Translations under genes and position numbers: made by a program
The notes under the pieces: generated by a model
The model's database searches: none
What the model saw: only the letters and a program-made list of their open reading frames with translations
What the model was told of the DNA's origin: nothing
In this document: piece after piece, positions 1-7,543 of the stretch
Layout: every line of letters begins with the position of its first letter
How positions within the stretch are numbered: the first letter of the stretch is position 1
Origin: Lysobacterales bacterium
Lineage (GTDB): Bacteria > Pseudomonadota > Gammaproteobacteria > Xanthomonadales > SZUA-36
Reading direction: 5' to 3'
DNA: 23,513 nt
Assembly (NCBI GenBank): GCA_021648045.1
Contig: JAKITM010000033.1
Location: 1-23,513, forward strand

Positions 1-96
1 ATAACGGCTCATTCCATCAGCGAACAACCGAATGGTCTGTTCCCGATTGTGTTGCTGCACTTCGGTGCTGCGCTTTCTGGCATCTGTTCTAAGCAT
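1..96 (-). CDS. N-terminal fragment of an unidentified protein, cut by the window edge
   Basis: An open frame starts with ATG at 96 (minus) and continues past the left edge. The 32 visible residues begin MLRTDARKRSTEVQQ and contain a basic, amphipathic stretch (REQTIRLFADGMSRY) like the first helices of helix-turn-helix domains in transposases and regulators. GGGAG lies immediately upstream, closer than ideal, and a TATAAT-like hexamer lies a few bases further up. The frame overlaps the last codons of the truncated orfA. It could be the start of a second element inserted into the IS3 copy, or chance coding. I do not recognise the family. Confidence 0.35.
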   Translation of the reverse strand, partial: MLRTDARKRSTEVQQHNREQTIRLFADGMSRY

Positions 97-244
97 GCTC
101 CCGATTATAACATCTTGGGTATTTGAATGCTAGGTTAATAAGCCCCAGGTTCCTGGCTGCTTCTGCACGGCTATAATTCTGATCTATCACTAAGCTGACA
201 GCATCCAACTTGAACTCCTTGGAATATTTCTTTCTTTTACTCAT
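89..244 (-). pseudogene. Truncated IS3-family transposase OrfA
   Basis: The frame starts at ATG 244 with GGGAG upstream and encodes 51 residues before TAG. Its first 34 residues (starting MSKRKKYSKEFKLDAVSL and including the DQNYSRAEAARNLG helix) match the N-terminal helix-turn-helix of IS3-family OrfA proteins, which are normally about 90-100 residues long. After the glycine at residue 34 the resemblance to the family is lost and the frame ends 17 codons later. The C-terminal leucine zipper and the orfB (DDE integrase) frame are absent. It is therefore a remnant without transposase activity of its own. Confidence 0.7.
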
Positions 245-305
245 TTTATTTCTCCCAGTTAATTTAATTATCCCTTAACTGGGTTGTACAATCGATTAGA
301 CCACG

Positions 306-424
306 TCAAACCGAACCATTGCGCACATAAGTTCGTCCTCGGGGCAGGCGATTTTCATAATCACTGAATTTTTCCAGGTGGTTACACCAGGCCGGTTACA
401 CCAGGCCTGTCCCCAAAATGTACT
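306..424 (-). pseudogene. Fragment of a SWIM zinc-finger protein gene, frameshifted
   Basis: Two overlapping minus-strand frames together spell the conserved N-terminal block of bacterial SWIM zinc-finger proteins. STFWGQAWC is read from 424, and AWCNHLEKFSDYENRL followed by PRGRTYVRNGSV is read from 392 to 309. The frames are displaced because a 14-bp unit is present twice in tandem (380-407); removing one copy restores a single frame. The match ends at GSV, where the IS3 end begins. The first ~40 residues and the zinc-binding part of the gene are missing. Family assignment comes from my memory of this N-terminal motif. Confidence 0.65.
380..407. repeat. Perfect 14-bp tandem duplication inside the SWIM fragment
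   Basis: The unit ggttacaccaggcc occurs at 380-393 and again, identically and immediately adjacent, at 394-407. Because 14 is not a multiple of three, the duplication shifts the frame between the FWGQAWC block and the LEKFSDYENRL block, creating an in-frame TAA. Confidence 0.9.
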
Positions 425-512
425 GTTGGCAATAGGTGAAAGCTTGGGAAATATCACTTAAAACCATGTCAAAAGTTTTCTTTGGAATACGCTGAATAGT
501 TACGATGTTTTT

Positions 513-2984
513 TTATAATCTAGAGTCCCAATCATTCGGGTTTCCAGCAGGTCCTGGCCATGCGGCTTTACTCCAGTTTTTTAAATCTTCCAATAAGCTT
601 GCATTAACCCCTTCCTGTTTCAATCGTGGCAATAATCGCCAAAAGCTATCGGCTAAATTGACAGTGTTGAATATGCTAAGTCCTTCGTTCCCGTTTGGTA
701 TATAATCTGGTTCAGACAAACGACTCCAGCCAGGGCTGACACTTGGTGAACGCGGCCAAATAGCCAACTTATTGTATGCATTATTACTAGAGTAACGATA
801 AGCGAAATCGGTATGCTTCACCACTTGCATCCACCGTCTTAGCGTTGTATTCAGAAAATAGCGGTATAAATTCGGGCTGTAATCATCTAAGCTCAACAGT
901 GTATCAGAGCCTGGCATGATCTGACTAGCTTGGATGGCGCCAGTAGCATAAGCCTTAGTTGGCGTTGCTGTTCTCAAGTTTAAACCATTAGTCGTGCCAC
1001 CTGGGGTTGTGTGAAGTATTTTACGCTCTTGCCACTCATTCATCAATGTTGCTACATAGATAGCAGCCTGAGGCTGGTTGCTACTGCTTGCTAAACGCTT
1101 GTAATAGCTATAGTTGTAAGCCCAGTCCACGGAAACACAGCAACCAAAATCTTGCTTGTTACCAGAATTCAAAATTGCCTCTAGGTAGTACCACACTGTA
1201 GAGGCATAATCTCCATCAAGCTGAGTCTGATCATCGGCATCCCGAATCGCCCAATCGCTATCATCGTATGTATTGGTTCTCCCTTCTAGATACCTGGCGT
1301 TGCGAGCTACCTTATGCGGGGCAATCTGAAATACTGAAGAAGTTCTGTTGCCCCAGCCTCTTTCGCCTTTGAGTCTGGAGTTTTGAACAACTGTTGCCAA
1401 CTTATCTTCCAACTTGCCTACATGCTGAATCTCGAAATATTTTACCGCATTCCAGTGAAGTAACGATAGCTTGGCTTTTTCATCAAACATATCCTCTCTA
1501 TATGGTGCACTACTATTTGCTAAAACATCAATATTCAAACGACCAACATTGCCCTGGCTGGCATCTCTAAAGACATTTGTTTGGGGGATCAAAAACACTC
1601 TTCCCAACTGGGTGGTTGTGTAAGTGAGACTTGATCCTTCTGCTGAAAAGTCCATGCTTCGGTGCATCATATCCCTAATTTGCCACGCTTTAGGAATACC
1701 CCCGTCATCAAGAGTGTCAACCAGACTGCTATAGACACCATAGGGGTCTGCACCTCCTGATGTTACATTTTCAAAATCACTCCAAATATCTATTGGGTGT
1801 ATGCGTGGCAACCAACGATTCCAGTCTGGCAACTGTAGGTGTATCGGCACATCTGCCAGCTTTAAACCCAGATAAGGTGCTTCTGGATTGACTTGACTCA
1901 ACTGAAAAGCATTATCAACATCTGCTTGGTCAATCGTTCCATTATTATTTGTATCTGGGAAAATATAGTCCAATATATCTTCATCTTTTTGCAAAACACT
2001 TGAACTACCTGCACCAGCTGCCCATCGTTCAATTGCAATACTGCTTAAAGGTTGACCATCTTTTTCACCAGGTTGATAAGGCGGATTCCAGGGGCGACCA
2101 TAGGAGGGAGTATCCAGAGTTCTTATGTAGAGTGCTAACTTTTTTGCTTCATCGTCGTTAAGGCCATGAAAGCGTGAGCGTTTGTAAATGCTTTCGTTGG
2201 TGTAGCCAAAGTATTTTAGGTCATATCCCGTGCGGGTGTGGCAGTCCATGCACTTTGCACGTATATTACTTTCACCAGGTCTTGCTATTAAGGTCTTGTT
2301 ATTCCAGAGGTTCTCTCCGGCATTACGATTTGCACCTGTATCGTTTGCGATATAATTCGCTGCATCAGCAGCGTTTCCTGGCTGGTAGTACCTTGGGGTT
2401 CTTCCTCCTGATAAGATACTGTCACCATTATTATTGCTTACATCTAACCAAGTGACTCGATAAGCTGATGCCCCTTCAGCGTAAGCTTGGTCAAGAAGAA
2501 AGAACCTGAAGGTATTCTCTGCGGTTAGAAACAAGCGTTCATTATCAGCACTGTTTACCAAGTTCTCAACATCTATCCTCATAGTTAGCACACTAAACCC
2601 GCCGCCTATTCCTCCATATGCTGCAGCCTGTTCACTAATAACAACAACGCCGCTGTCAACTCCTATCCTGTTATTTAACGGAATCCAAATACTTCTTCCA
2701 TTGCCACTTTTAACATCTAAAGCAGCCATTGGATAATCATTGGGCAACCTCTGCAAGTTGTGTACCGTTAAAGTAATATACTTGGCAGAACTAACTAAAC
2801 CCGGCTCCAAATCTACTGCGATAGACTTGGTTGTGCGGGCTAGAGTATTGCCAGCTGCTACTACAATTGGTAGCTCAAAACTTGCCCCAGCTTCAAATCC
2901 TGATTTGAAAATCATATCGCTGTTAGCAGTTGCTATGCTGCTTATGAGCATTATTAATGTTATGCTTATAAGTTTGCTTTTCAT
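513..2984 (-). CDS. Exported c-type cytochrome-domain protein of unknown function
   Basis: This is an 823-residue protein. The start at 2984 is chosen over an in-frame ATG at 3035 because AAAGGAG sits 8 nt upstream and the product then begins with a signal peptide (MKSKLISITLIMLISSIATA). The mature N-terminus carries DMIFKSGFE, a motif seen at the start of many exported gammaproteobacterial proteins. A single haem c motif CMDCH lies at residues 245-249, followed near 276-290 by a helix (LNDDEAKKLALYIRTL) like the last helix of cytochrome c. No obvious distal Met lies between them; His273 is one candidate ligand. Residues 344-355 (DTNNNGTIDQAD) form an EF-hand/dockerin-like calcium loop. The remaining ~450 residues, rich in Trp and Tyr, match nothing I can name. 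Likely periplasmic or secreted. It stands alone beside IS debris, and its codon use looks more AT-rich than its neighbours by eye. Confidence 0.8.
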   Translation of the reverse strand: MKSKLISITLIMLISSIATANSDMIFKSGFEAGASFELPIVVAAGNTLARTTKSIAVDLEPGLVSSAKYITLTVHNLQRLPNDYPMAALDVKSGNGRSIWIPLNNRIGVDSGVVVISEQAAAYGGIGGGFSVLTMRIDVENLVNSADNERLFLTAENTFRFFLLDQAYAEGASAYRVTWLDVSNNNGDSILSGGRTPRYYQPGNAADAANYIANDTGANRNAGENLWNNKTLIARPGESNIRAKCMDCHTRTGYDLKYFGYTNESIYKRSRFHGLNDDEAKKLALYIRTLDTPSYGRPWNPPYQPGEKDGQPLSSIAIERWAAGAGSSSVLQKDEDILDYIFPDTNNNGTIDQADVDNAFQLSQVNPEAPYLGLKLADVPIHLQLPDWNRWLPRIHPIDIWSDFENVTSGGADPYGVYSSLVDTLDDGGIPKAWQIRDMMHRSMDFSAEGSSLTYTTTQLGRVFLIPQTNVFRDASQGNVGRLNIDVLANSSAPYREDMFDEKAKLSLLHWNAVKYFEIQHVGKLEDKLATVVQNSRLKGERGWGNRTSSVFQIAPHKVARNARYLEGRTNTYDDSDWAIRDADDQTQLDGDYASTVWYYLEAILNSGNKQDFGCCVSVDWAYNYSYYKRLASSSNQPQAAIYVATLMNEWQERKILHTTPGGTTNGLNLRTATPTKAYATGAIQASQIMPGSDTLLSLDDYSPNLYRYFLNTTLRRWMQVVKHTDFAYRYSSNNAYNKLAIWPRSPSVSPGWSRLSEPDYIPNGNEGLSIFNTVNLADSFWRLLPRLKQEGVNASLLEDLKNWSKAAWPGPAGNPNDWDSRL

Positions 2985-3406
2985 TGTTGTTTCTCCTTTG
3001 GTATGCCGCCCATAAATGAAACAGGGGATGTCCAAGATGCTTGTTTATCAAATTTTTTATCGATTTTTCTTTTTTTTCTAATTGTACTGGTCTGAATTCA
3101 GGTGGAAAGATAACAAGACAGGCACACCCAAAGTAAACACTCTACACCAAAATAGGAAATCACCCAAATATTTTTTGATACGGACTGTATAAAGCAGTGA
3201 TTTTTATGGAGAAGTATATGACATTAGCATTAGGACAACCTTGGGGACAGACACACCATAGGAGCATTCCCGTTTTTGCCACGAGAGAAAATCTCACATT
3301 GCCGACAATAGTATGGGTAAAATTACTTGGTTTTTATAAAATAGCTGTATTACCCGATATAGGGGTTCTGGATTAGAAGCTTCATGTGAGGCACCCCTAC
3401 AGATAT
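2985..3406. other. Intergenic region between the cytochrome-like gene and the HExxH gene
   Basis: These 422 bases hold the leader and a possible promoter of the cytochrome-like gene (entry at 3081-3108), a long T-rich tract at 3050-3080 (A-rich in that gene's leader), and the 10-bp palindrome CTGAATTCAG at 3092-3101. A 7-bp inverted repeat (TAGGGGT at 3360-3366, ACCCCTA at 3393-3399) lies downstream of the HExxH gene but lacks a U tract. The only frame of note, a 56-codon plus-strand ORF from 3206, has no ribosome site. I see no RNA gene. Confidence 0.5.
3081..3108 (-). promoter_or_regulatory. Possible sigma-70 promoter for the cytochrome-like gene
   Basis: On the minus strand a -35-like TTTCCA (3108-3103) and a -10-like TACAAT (3086-3081) are 16 bp apart, with the palindrome CTGAATTCAG in the spacer. 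Transcription would start about 90 nt before the start codon at 2984. This is a consensus match by eye only; the -35 box is poor. Confidence 0.3.
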
Positions 3407-3919
3407 TTAGCGCAGTCGGAAAGTTGGTCGGGAATCGAGATTAATTATTTCATAATCGAGCAACCACTGGCGAGCATCTTCAGCATCGCCCTCAAACCAT
3501 GCCCGGGCTGAGCTCAATCTAAAGCTATAACCCCAGCTGTCCATATCCTGCCACATTCGTTGTCTATTGCAGGGTGGTAAAACATCGGCAAGCAAAACTT
3601 GCAGGTAACAAACCGCATTTTCTTCGTCATAATCTCCACCGGCATTGGTGTGCAAGCCTTCGCGGCGCTTGCTGTCCATGCAAATATAGTGGCAAGCTTC
3701 GTGCAGCAGAGAGTGTAGGGGGGTATCGGCACGCACATAGAGTTTAGAGCCGATCAGGCCGGCTTCTTCATTGCCCCAGAAGCTACCAGGGATGGTTTTG
3801 GTATCGGCAAGTTTAAGTTCTAATTGGTAGGCTTGCAGTAATCGGGCTAAATCAGCCTGATCGACTTCGCTATAGAGCAATACCGGTTGGGAAGGTTTAG
3901 GCTGTGGGTTTTCGCTCAT
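3407..3919 (-). CDS. Small HExxH-motif protein, putative metalloprotease-like
   Basis: The product is 170 residues with no signal peptide or membrane segment. The key feature is HEACH at residues 73-77 within LLHEACHYICMDSKRR, a zincin-type HExxH with hydrophobic flanks, so zinc binding by His73/His77 and catalysis by Glu74 are plausible. A third ligand could come from the acidic stretch DYDEENAV about 20 residues later, as in gluzincins. I recall proteins of this kind only as conserved hypotheticals in gammaproteobacteria and cannot give a substrate. It is divergent from the histidine kinase gene, with a 107-bp gap that must hold both promoters. Cytoplasmic location is inferred from the absence of targeting signals. 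Confidence 0.7.
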   Translation of the reverse strand: MSENPQPKPSQPVLLYSEVDQADLARLLQAYQLELKLADTKTIPGSFWGNEEAGLIGSKLYVRADTPLHSLLHEACHYICMDSKRREGLHTNAGGDYDEENAVCYLQVLLADVLPPCNRQRMWQDMDSWGYSFRLSSARAWFEGDAEDARQWLLDYEIINLDSRPTFRLR

Positions 3920-4026
3920 TGGGTTTTATTAATGTTCTGATTTTGTGGCATCTTGGTAGCCTTTATTTTAACCCTATGATTTTTTTCATATGCAATTATT
4001 TTCGAATTCGGTAACATAAGCAAGTA

Positions 4027-5214
4027 ATGGCTGATTCTTTTTCCAAGCACACGCACAAATTACATTTCGTCGGTAACTATGCGCCGATAGATTTATTGAA
4101 ATATGCCGGGCTGGTAACCTGGATTTGTGCTGCAATTCCACTAGTATTCCATTACTGGATTTACCCGAATCCCTTGGCACCACCAGTGTTGCTTGCATGG
4201 CTGTTGCTGCATCTGCTGTTTGGCGCCGCTTACTGGTATTTTGCCCGGCAACTGCCAAGAAGAAAGCCTGTGGTTGAAAGCCTAATCACACTAGCTATAA
4301 TGACAGGCTCGGCATTGGTGATCGGCCACCTTAGTCAGACCGCAGTTGCTGGAATTTTACTGCTGATTGTAGCGGGATTACTTCCCTGGATGTTGCCGCT
4401 GGCTGTTAGCCTGGGTTGGTTGCTTGGGCAGAATATTGCGCTGGCAATAGTGATTAACCTGATCCCCGGAGTAACCTCCACGGGTGCGGTTATGTTGGCG
4501 GGTATGTTTTTGGGGGTTTCATTATTCGCATTTATGGCGGGCCTTGTAGGTTTGCGTAATATTCGCGCGCGTATCGAACTGGCCCGGGTCAACTCGGAAT
4601 TACGCGCCACCCAGTCTTTATTGGCAGAAAACACCCGGATTGCCGAGCGCGTGCGCATAGCCCGTGAATTACACGACCTGGTGGGCCATCACCTGACTGC
4701 GTTAACGCTTAATCTTGAGGTGGTCACTCATCTGGTCGATGGTAAAGTGCTTGGGCATGTTCAGCAGGCGCATTCGTTGGCTAAACTACTGCTGGCTGAT
4801 GTGCGTGAAGTGGTCAGTGAAATGCGTAAAGATGATCGTGTCGACCTGCAACAGGTATTGCTTGCACTGACTACGGGTGTGCCGGAACCTGAAGTACATT
4901 TGGATATTCCCGCCAGCCTTACTTTGACGGATCCGCAGCAGGCACAAATTATTTTACGCTGTGTACAGGAAGCGGTGACCAATTGTGTAAAGCATGCGCA
5001 GGCTAAAAACCTCTGGATTTCTGTTGAAATGCTGGAAAATAGCCTACAGATGACGGCTGTTGATGATGGTATTGGCAGCAAAGAATTAAAAATGGGTAAC
5101 GGCCTTGAAGGTATGCAAGAACGCGTTGAGTTACTCGGCGGCACACTTGAGATACAATCAATCCTGGGACAGAGCTTTATACTTACAGTTAATTTACCCA
5201 CCAGAAGTCCCTAA
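4027..5214 (+). CDS. Sensor histidine kinase, NarL/DesK type (HisKA_3)
   Basis: This is a 395-residue inner-membrane kinase. Residues ~20-178 hold about six hydrophobic segments with almost no periplasmic domain, as in DesK-like kinases that sense the membrane or a small signal within it. A short coiled coil (~178-205) leads to the HisKA_3 H-box RELHDLVGHHLTAL, with phospho-acceptor His216. The ATPase domain has the N-box VQEAVTNCVKHAQ (Asn319), DDGIG (346-350) and GNGLEGMQERV (357-367). The regulator gene follows 61 bp downstream, so they form a two-component pair. The stimulus and targets are not evident. The ribosome site before ATG 4027 is weak (AAGCAAG). Confidence 0.9.
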   Translation: MADSFSKHTHKLHFVGNYAPIDLLKYAGLVTWICAAIPLVFHYWIYPNPLAPPVLLAWLLLHLLFGAAYWYFARQLPRRKPVVESLITLAIMTGSALVIGHLSQTAVAGILLLIVAGLLPWMLPLAVSLGWLLGQNIALAIVINLIPGVTSTGAVMLAGMFLGVSLFAFMAGLVGLRNIRARIELARVNSELRATQSLLAENTRIAERVRIARELHDLVGHHLTALTLNLEVVTHLVDGKVLGHVQQAHSLAKLLLADVREVVSEMRKDDRVDLQQVLLALTTGVPEPEVHLDIPASLTLTDPQQAQIILRCVQEAVTNCVKHAQAKNLWISVEMLENSLQMTAVDDGIGSKELKMGNGLEGMQERVELLGGTLEIQSILGQSFILTVNLPTRSP

Positions 5215-5243
5215 TTGATGCTGGCTGAAGTTTTCAGTATCAA
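5215..5243 (+). other. Hairpin between kinase and regulator genes
   Basis: TTGATGCTG (5215-5223) pairs with CAGTATCAA (5235-5243) with one non-Watson-Crick position and an 11-nt loop. No U tract follows, so it is more likely an mRNA-processing or partial-attenuation structure than a terminator. It may also be incidental. Confidence 0.3.
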
Positions 5244-5275
5244 ACTAAAACTATCAAAATAAAAGGTATTATTCA

Positions 5276-5917
5276 ATGATTAAAGTAATGCTGGTTGATG
5301 ACCAGAATCTGGTACGCAAGGGTGTTGAGAGTCTGCTCGAACTTGCCGATAATATCGAAGTAATCGGTGAGGCGGTAGATGGACAGGATGCTATCGACAA
5401 AATCCCTCAAATGGACCCTGATGTCGTGTTGCTGGATATGCGCATGCCGGGCCTTAACGGCATTGAGGTGCTGCAGCATCTTTCTGCCAGCAAGCAATTA
5501 CCCCCAACGATCATTCTTACCACCTTTGATGATGAGGAAATGGTCTTGGCTGGAATTAAAGCAGGAGCCCGTGGCTTTTTGCTAAAAGATGTTTCTCTGG
5601 AAGTATTGGTAGATGCTATCGAAAAGGTTCACGCAGGTCAGTCAATCGTCAAACCTGTATTAACCGAACGATTATTAAAAGGCCTTGGGAATTCAAATCC
5701 TGAGTTTATGAGTCTGGAACAACCCGACCCACTGACTGAACGGGAAACAGAAATTCTACGCTTAATGTCGGGCGGCTATAGTAATAAGGAAATTGCTAAC
5801 GCCCTGCATGTGGCTGAGGGCACAGTGAAGAACCATGTTTCGAATATTCTTTCGAAGTTGGGGGTGCGTGATCGTACCCGGGCTGTGTTGAAGGCGTTTG
5901 AATTAAAACTGATTTAA
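5276..5917 (+). CDS. Response regulator, NarL/FixJ family (REC-LuxR HTH)
   Basis: The product is 213 residues with two domains. The receiver domain (~1-120) has the acidic pair Asp8-Asp9, phospho-acceptor Asp54 in VVLLDMRMPG, the switch Thr in ILTTFDD, and Lys104 in FLLKD. The C-terminal LuxR-type helix-turn-helix (~150-213) starts LTERETEILRLMSGG and includes SNKEIANALHVAEGTVKNHV. It would be phosphorylated by the kinase encoded just upstream and bind DNA as a dimer. AAAAGG precedes ATG 5276 at a workable distance. It is close in layout to LiaR/DesR-type regulators, but the regulon cannot be read from this window. Confidence 0.92.
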   Translation: MIKVMLVDDQNLVRKGVESLLELADNIEVIGEAVDGQDAIDKIPQMDPDVVLLDMRMPGLNGIEVLQHLSASKQLPPTIILTTFDDEEMVLAGIKAGARGFLLKDVSLEVLVDAIEKVHAGQSIVKPVLTERLLKGLGNSNPEFMSLEQPDPLTERETEILRLMSGGYSNKEIANALHVAEGTVKNHVSNILSKLGVRDRTRAVLKAFELKLI

Positions 5918-5927
5918 CTGGAAATTT

Positions 5928-5952
5928 CAGGGCGGGCATTAGGCCCACCCTG
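5928..5952. terminator. Convergent hairpin between the response regulator and pspB-like genes
   Basis: CAGGGCGGGC and GCCCACCCTG form a 10-bp GC-rich stem with one mismatch (a G-U wobble on the minus transcript) around the 5-nt loop ATTAG. It is flanked by AT-rich runs (AAATTT, TAAAAATT). It lies exactly between two convergent stop codons, as expected for a bidirectional terminator, although neither side has a long U tract. Confidence 0.65.
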
Positions 5953-5958
5953 TAAAAA

Positions 5959-6198
5959 TTATGAGGCTTTATCGAGATAGTCAAATTCGCGTTTAAGATT
6001 GCTGCGTCTGTCGGTAACAATGGCTTCCAGGGTTTCAATTCTACCCTTGAGCTCAGTTTCCAGTCGGTCTATCCGCTGTGTTAACGCATCCAGCCCCTCA
6101 TTGCTGGCTGCTTTGCTTTTGTTTTTGTTATAGCTCTCAAAAACGCCCGCAATAATGCCAGCGACTGCTATTAATGCAATCATGGTCCACATAGTCAT
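5959..6198 (-). CDS. Small PspB-like membrane protein with coiled coil
   Basis: The product is 79 residues: one N-terminal transmembrane helix (~4-21), a short basic linker, then a charged coiled coil (~36-60) whose register LTQRIDRLETELKGRIETLE resembles the cytoplasmic part of phage-shock protein B. The motif IVTDRRSNLKREFDYL near the C-terminus recurs, as I recall, in PspB-like small proteins of marine gammaproteobacteria. ATG 6198 is preceded by GGGAGAGG at good spacing. No pspA or pspC lies nearby, so a Psp role is an inference from shape. It sits convergent to the regulator gene and 110 bp downstream of the desuccinylase-like gene. Confidence 0.65.
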   Translation of the reverse strand: MTMWTMIALIAVAGIIAGVFESYNKNKSKAASNEGLDALTQRIDRLETELKGRIETLEAIVTDRRSNLKREFDYLDKAS

Positions 6199-6308
6199 TG
6201 TGCCTCTCCCTGTTAATTGATCGTAGTCAATATTGCCAGTGTTTGTATTTATTGACCAGTGTCAGAAGTCATGAAGCGTTAACAAAGCGGATGTCAGCTG
6301 TCGATTTC

Positions 6309-7391
6309 CTAGCTCTCGATGCCCTCAAGGCCGGTAGGCTCCGGCAGTGGTTCATCATGGCTGCTGCGGCTATGCTGCGGATCCATGCGTTCCATTAAAT
6401 AACACAGGCAGTCCTGGTGAATCACTTTTTGGTTCATGGTCAACATGGATGGCATAATTGCATGGGTGGTACGGATTTCACCATCTTTAAAAGAAAAGAA
6501 TTTTCCGCTGACATTTTTGCCATGCATATCTGTAGTTATAAAGGGCAGGGTAGTCTTATCACGGGCATAGCCAAGCAAGGTGTTGGCCTCCAGTTCGCGA
6601 AAATTCATGTGATCAAGATCATCGATTAATGATAGCTGGTGATCCATGCTACCAAAGCCGATATCCAAATCCGCAGCTACTTTAACCGTTGCCACCATGT
6701 GGAATAAACCCATCTCATCACCCGGCAGGGGGATGTCATCCAATTGGGGTAAATGCAGGCAGGACTCTAAATAGGCGAGGGTGTGATCTGTACCGTGGGT
6801 GTTTCCTGCCAGTCCGCACTCAAGGGTAACCGCCGGGCAGAAATTCGAAAAAGCGTTTGATAACACGCCTTCAGGAATGGTGAAGTAAACCACCGTGTTG
6901 GAAAATAGCGCAGCCAGGCGAAAACTACGGTTATCCAGTTGATTGATGGCCGCATAGTGCGGGTTCAGGCCGGTATTGTTATGAATATCGATAGCCGCAA
7001 ATGGTTTTTTGGCCTGCATGATGTCGTATACCTTGCGGAAGGCATTGTGGATGTCGCTTTCATTTCCACTAGAATTTTTCTGCGGCCAGCAGCGGTTAAA
7101 ATCTAGTTGCTTATCCATCCGCCTTTGGTTAAATCTTGCAGCTTTTACATTGCCGATGAGAAGTGAAATAGAACGCGGCAGTGGTTCATAACTAGAGTGG
7201 TTTTTTAATAGTCGGCGCACAGCCTCCCAGCCGGTATCTTCATTGCCATGTTGCAGCACAGAAATAAATAGCGGTTGCTGGCGGATGCCGGGAAGATGAA
7301 TGAGTGTCGGTCCATCCAGTTGCCGATATAAGGAGGATGCGGGGCGTTCCAGCAGGCCATCGGGCAGGTAATGATATTCAGTTAGTTCCAC
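6309..7391 (-). CDS. Succinylglutamate desuccinylase/aspartoacylase family zinc hydrolase
   Basis: This is a 360-residue cytosolic M14-type zinc amidohydrolase. The family's catalytic features are in order: HGNEDTGW (zinc ligands His48 and Glu51), GNVKAARFNQRRMDKQLDFNR (substrate-binding Asp97-Asn99-Arg100), AIDIHNNTG (zinc ligand His137) and TLECGLAG (general base Glu191). Members hydrolyse N-acyl amino acids such as N-succinylglutamate or N-acetylaspartate, but no arginine-succinyltransferase genes are present here, so the substrate is unknown. The C-terminal ~20 residues (MDPQHSRSSHDEPLPEP) look disordered. It is divergent from the ABC operon with 152 bp between them. Confidence 0.82.
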   Translation of the reverse strand: MELTEYHYLPDGLLERPASSLYRQLDGPTLIHLPGIRQQPLFISVLQHGNEDTGWEAVRRLLKNHSSYEPLPRSISLLIGNVKAARFNQRRMDKQLDFNRCWPQKNSSGNESDIHNAFRKVYDIMQAKKPFAAIDIHNNTGLNPHYAAINQLDNRSFRLAALFSNTVVYFTIPEGVLSNAFSNFCPAVTLECGLAGNTHGTDHTLAYLESCLHLPQLDDIPLPGDEMGLFHMVATVKVAADLDIGFGSMDHQLSLIDDLDHMNFRELEANTLLGYARDKTTLPFITTDMHGKNVSGKFFSFKDGEIRTTHAIMPSMLTMNQKVIHQDCLCYLMERMDPQHSRSSHDEPLPEPTGLEGIES

Positions 7392-7495
7392 AGGGTGATC
7401 TTAATTTATACTAGTGGCAGAACCTTAGCCTGAATTACAGTATTATGAAAGCGATAAATTCATTTTTTTGGTTCCTTGTATATGCTTACACAGTG

Positions 7496-7506
7496 TTGGT
7501 TACCAA
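7496..7506. promoter_or_regulatory. 11-bp palindrome upstream of the ABC operon
   Basis: TTGGTTACCAA is a perfect palindrome around a central T, 37 bp before the ATPase start and between two divergent genes. It could be an operator for either promoter. No second copy was noticed, so this is weak. Confidence 0.25.
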
Positions 7507-7543
7507 TGTGGAATTGTCATTCATTTAAAGAGTCACTAATATA

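Larger units (their letters stand above)
1..308 (-). mobile_element. End of an IS3-family insertion element (partial, degraded)
   Basis: A truncated IS3-type orfA lies on the minus strand just inside this end. The outer boundary is set at 308 because recognisable SWIM-gene coding sequence stops there and the sequence then reads TGACGTGG inward; IS3-family ends usually begin with TG. A second possible boundary is 290, where the inward sequence reads TGTACAACCC. A 9-bp inverted repeat (254-262 and 275-283) lies just upstream of orfA. The element runs off the left edge, so the other terminal repeat and any target duplication cannot be checked. The orfA homology breaks near 142, so the element is itself rearranged. 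Confidence 0.6.

Noticed and set aside
425..512. Minus-strand frame after the cytochrome-like stop encoding LSDISQAFTYCQQYILG
   Set aside because: It has no convincing start signals and matches no family I know; it may be further debris from the SWIM gene region.
3181..3200. LexA-like box around CTGTATAAAGCAGTG
   Set aside because: Only the CTGT half-site fits; the ACAG half is absent and no SOS gene follows.
407..3250. Ten-base inverted pair (CTGTCCCCAA at 407-416, TTGGGGACAG at 3241-3250) flanking the cytochrome-like gene, suggesting a mobile cassette
   Set aside because: The left copy is explained as the FWGQ codons of the SWIM fragment and the match does not extend beyond 10 bases, so chance is the simpler explanation. 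The right copy resembles GGGGACAGACACACC sequences seen near some transposases but is not enough alone.
3206..3376. 56-codon plus-strand ORF upstream of the HExxH gene's 3' end
   Set aside because: No ribosome-binding site and no recognisable domain or amphipathic pattern; likely random.
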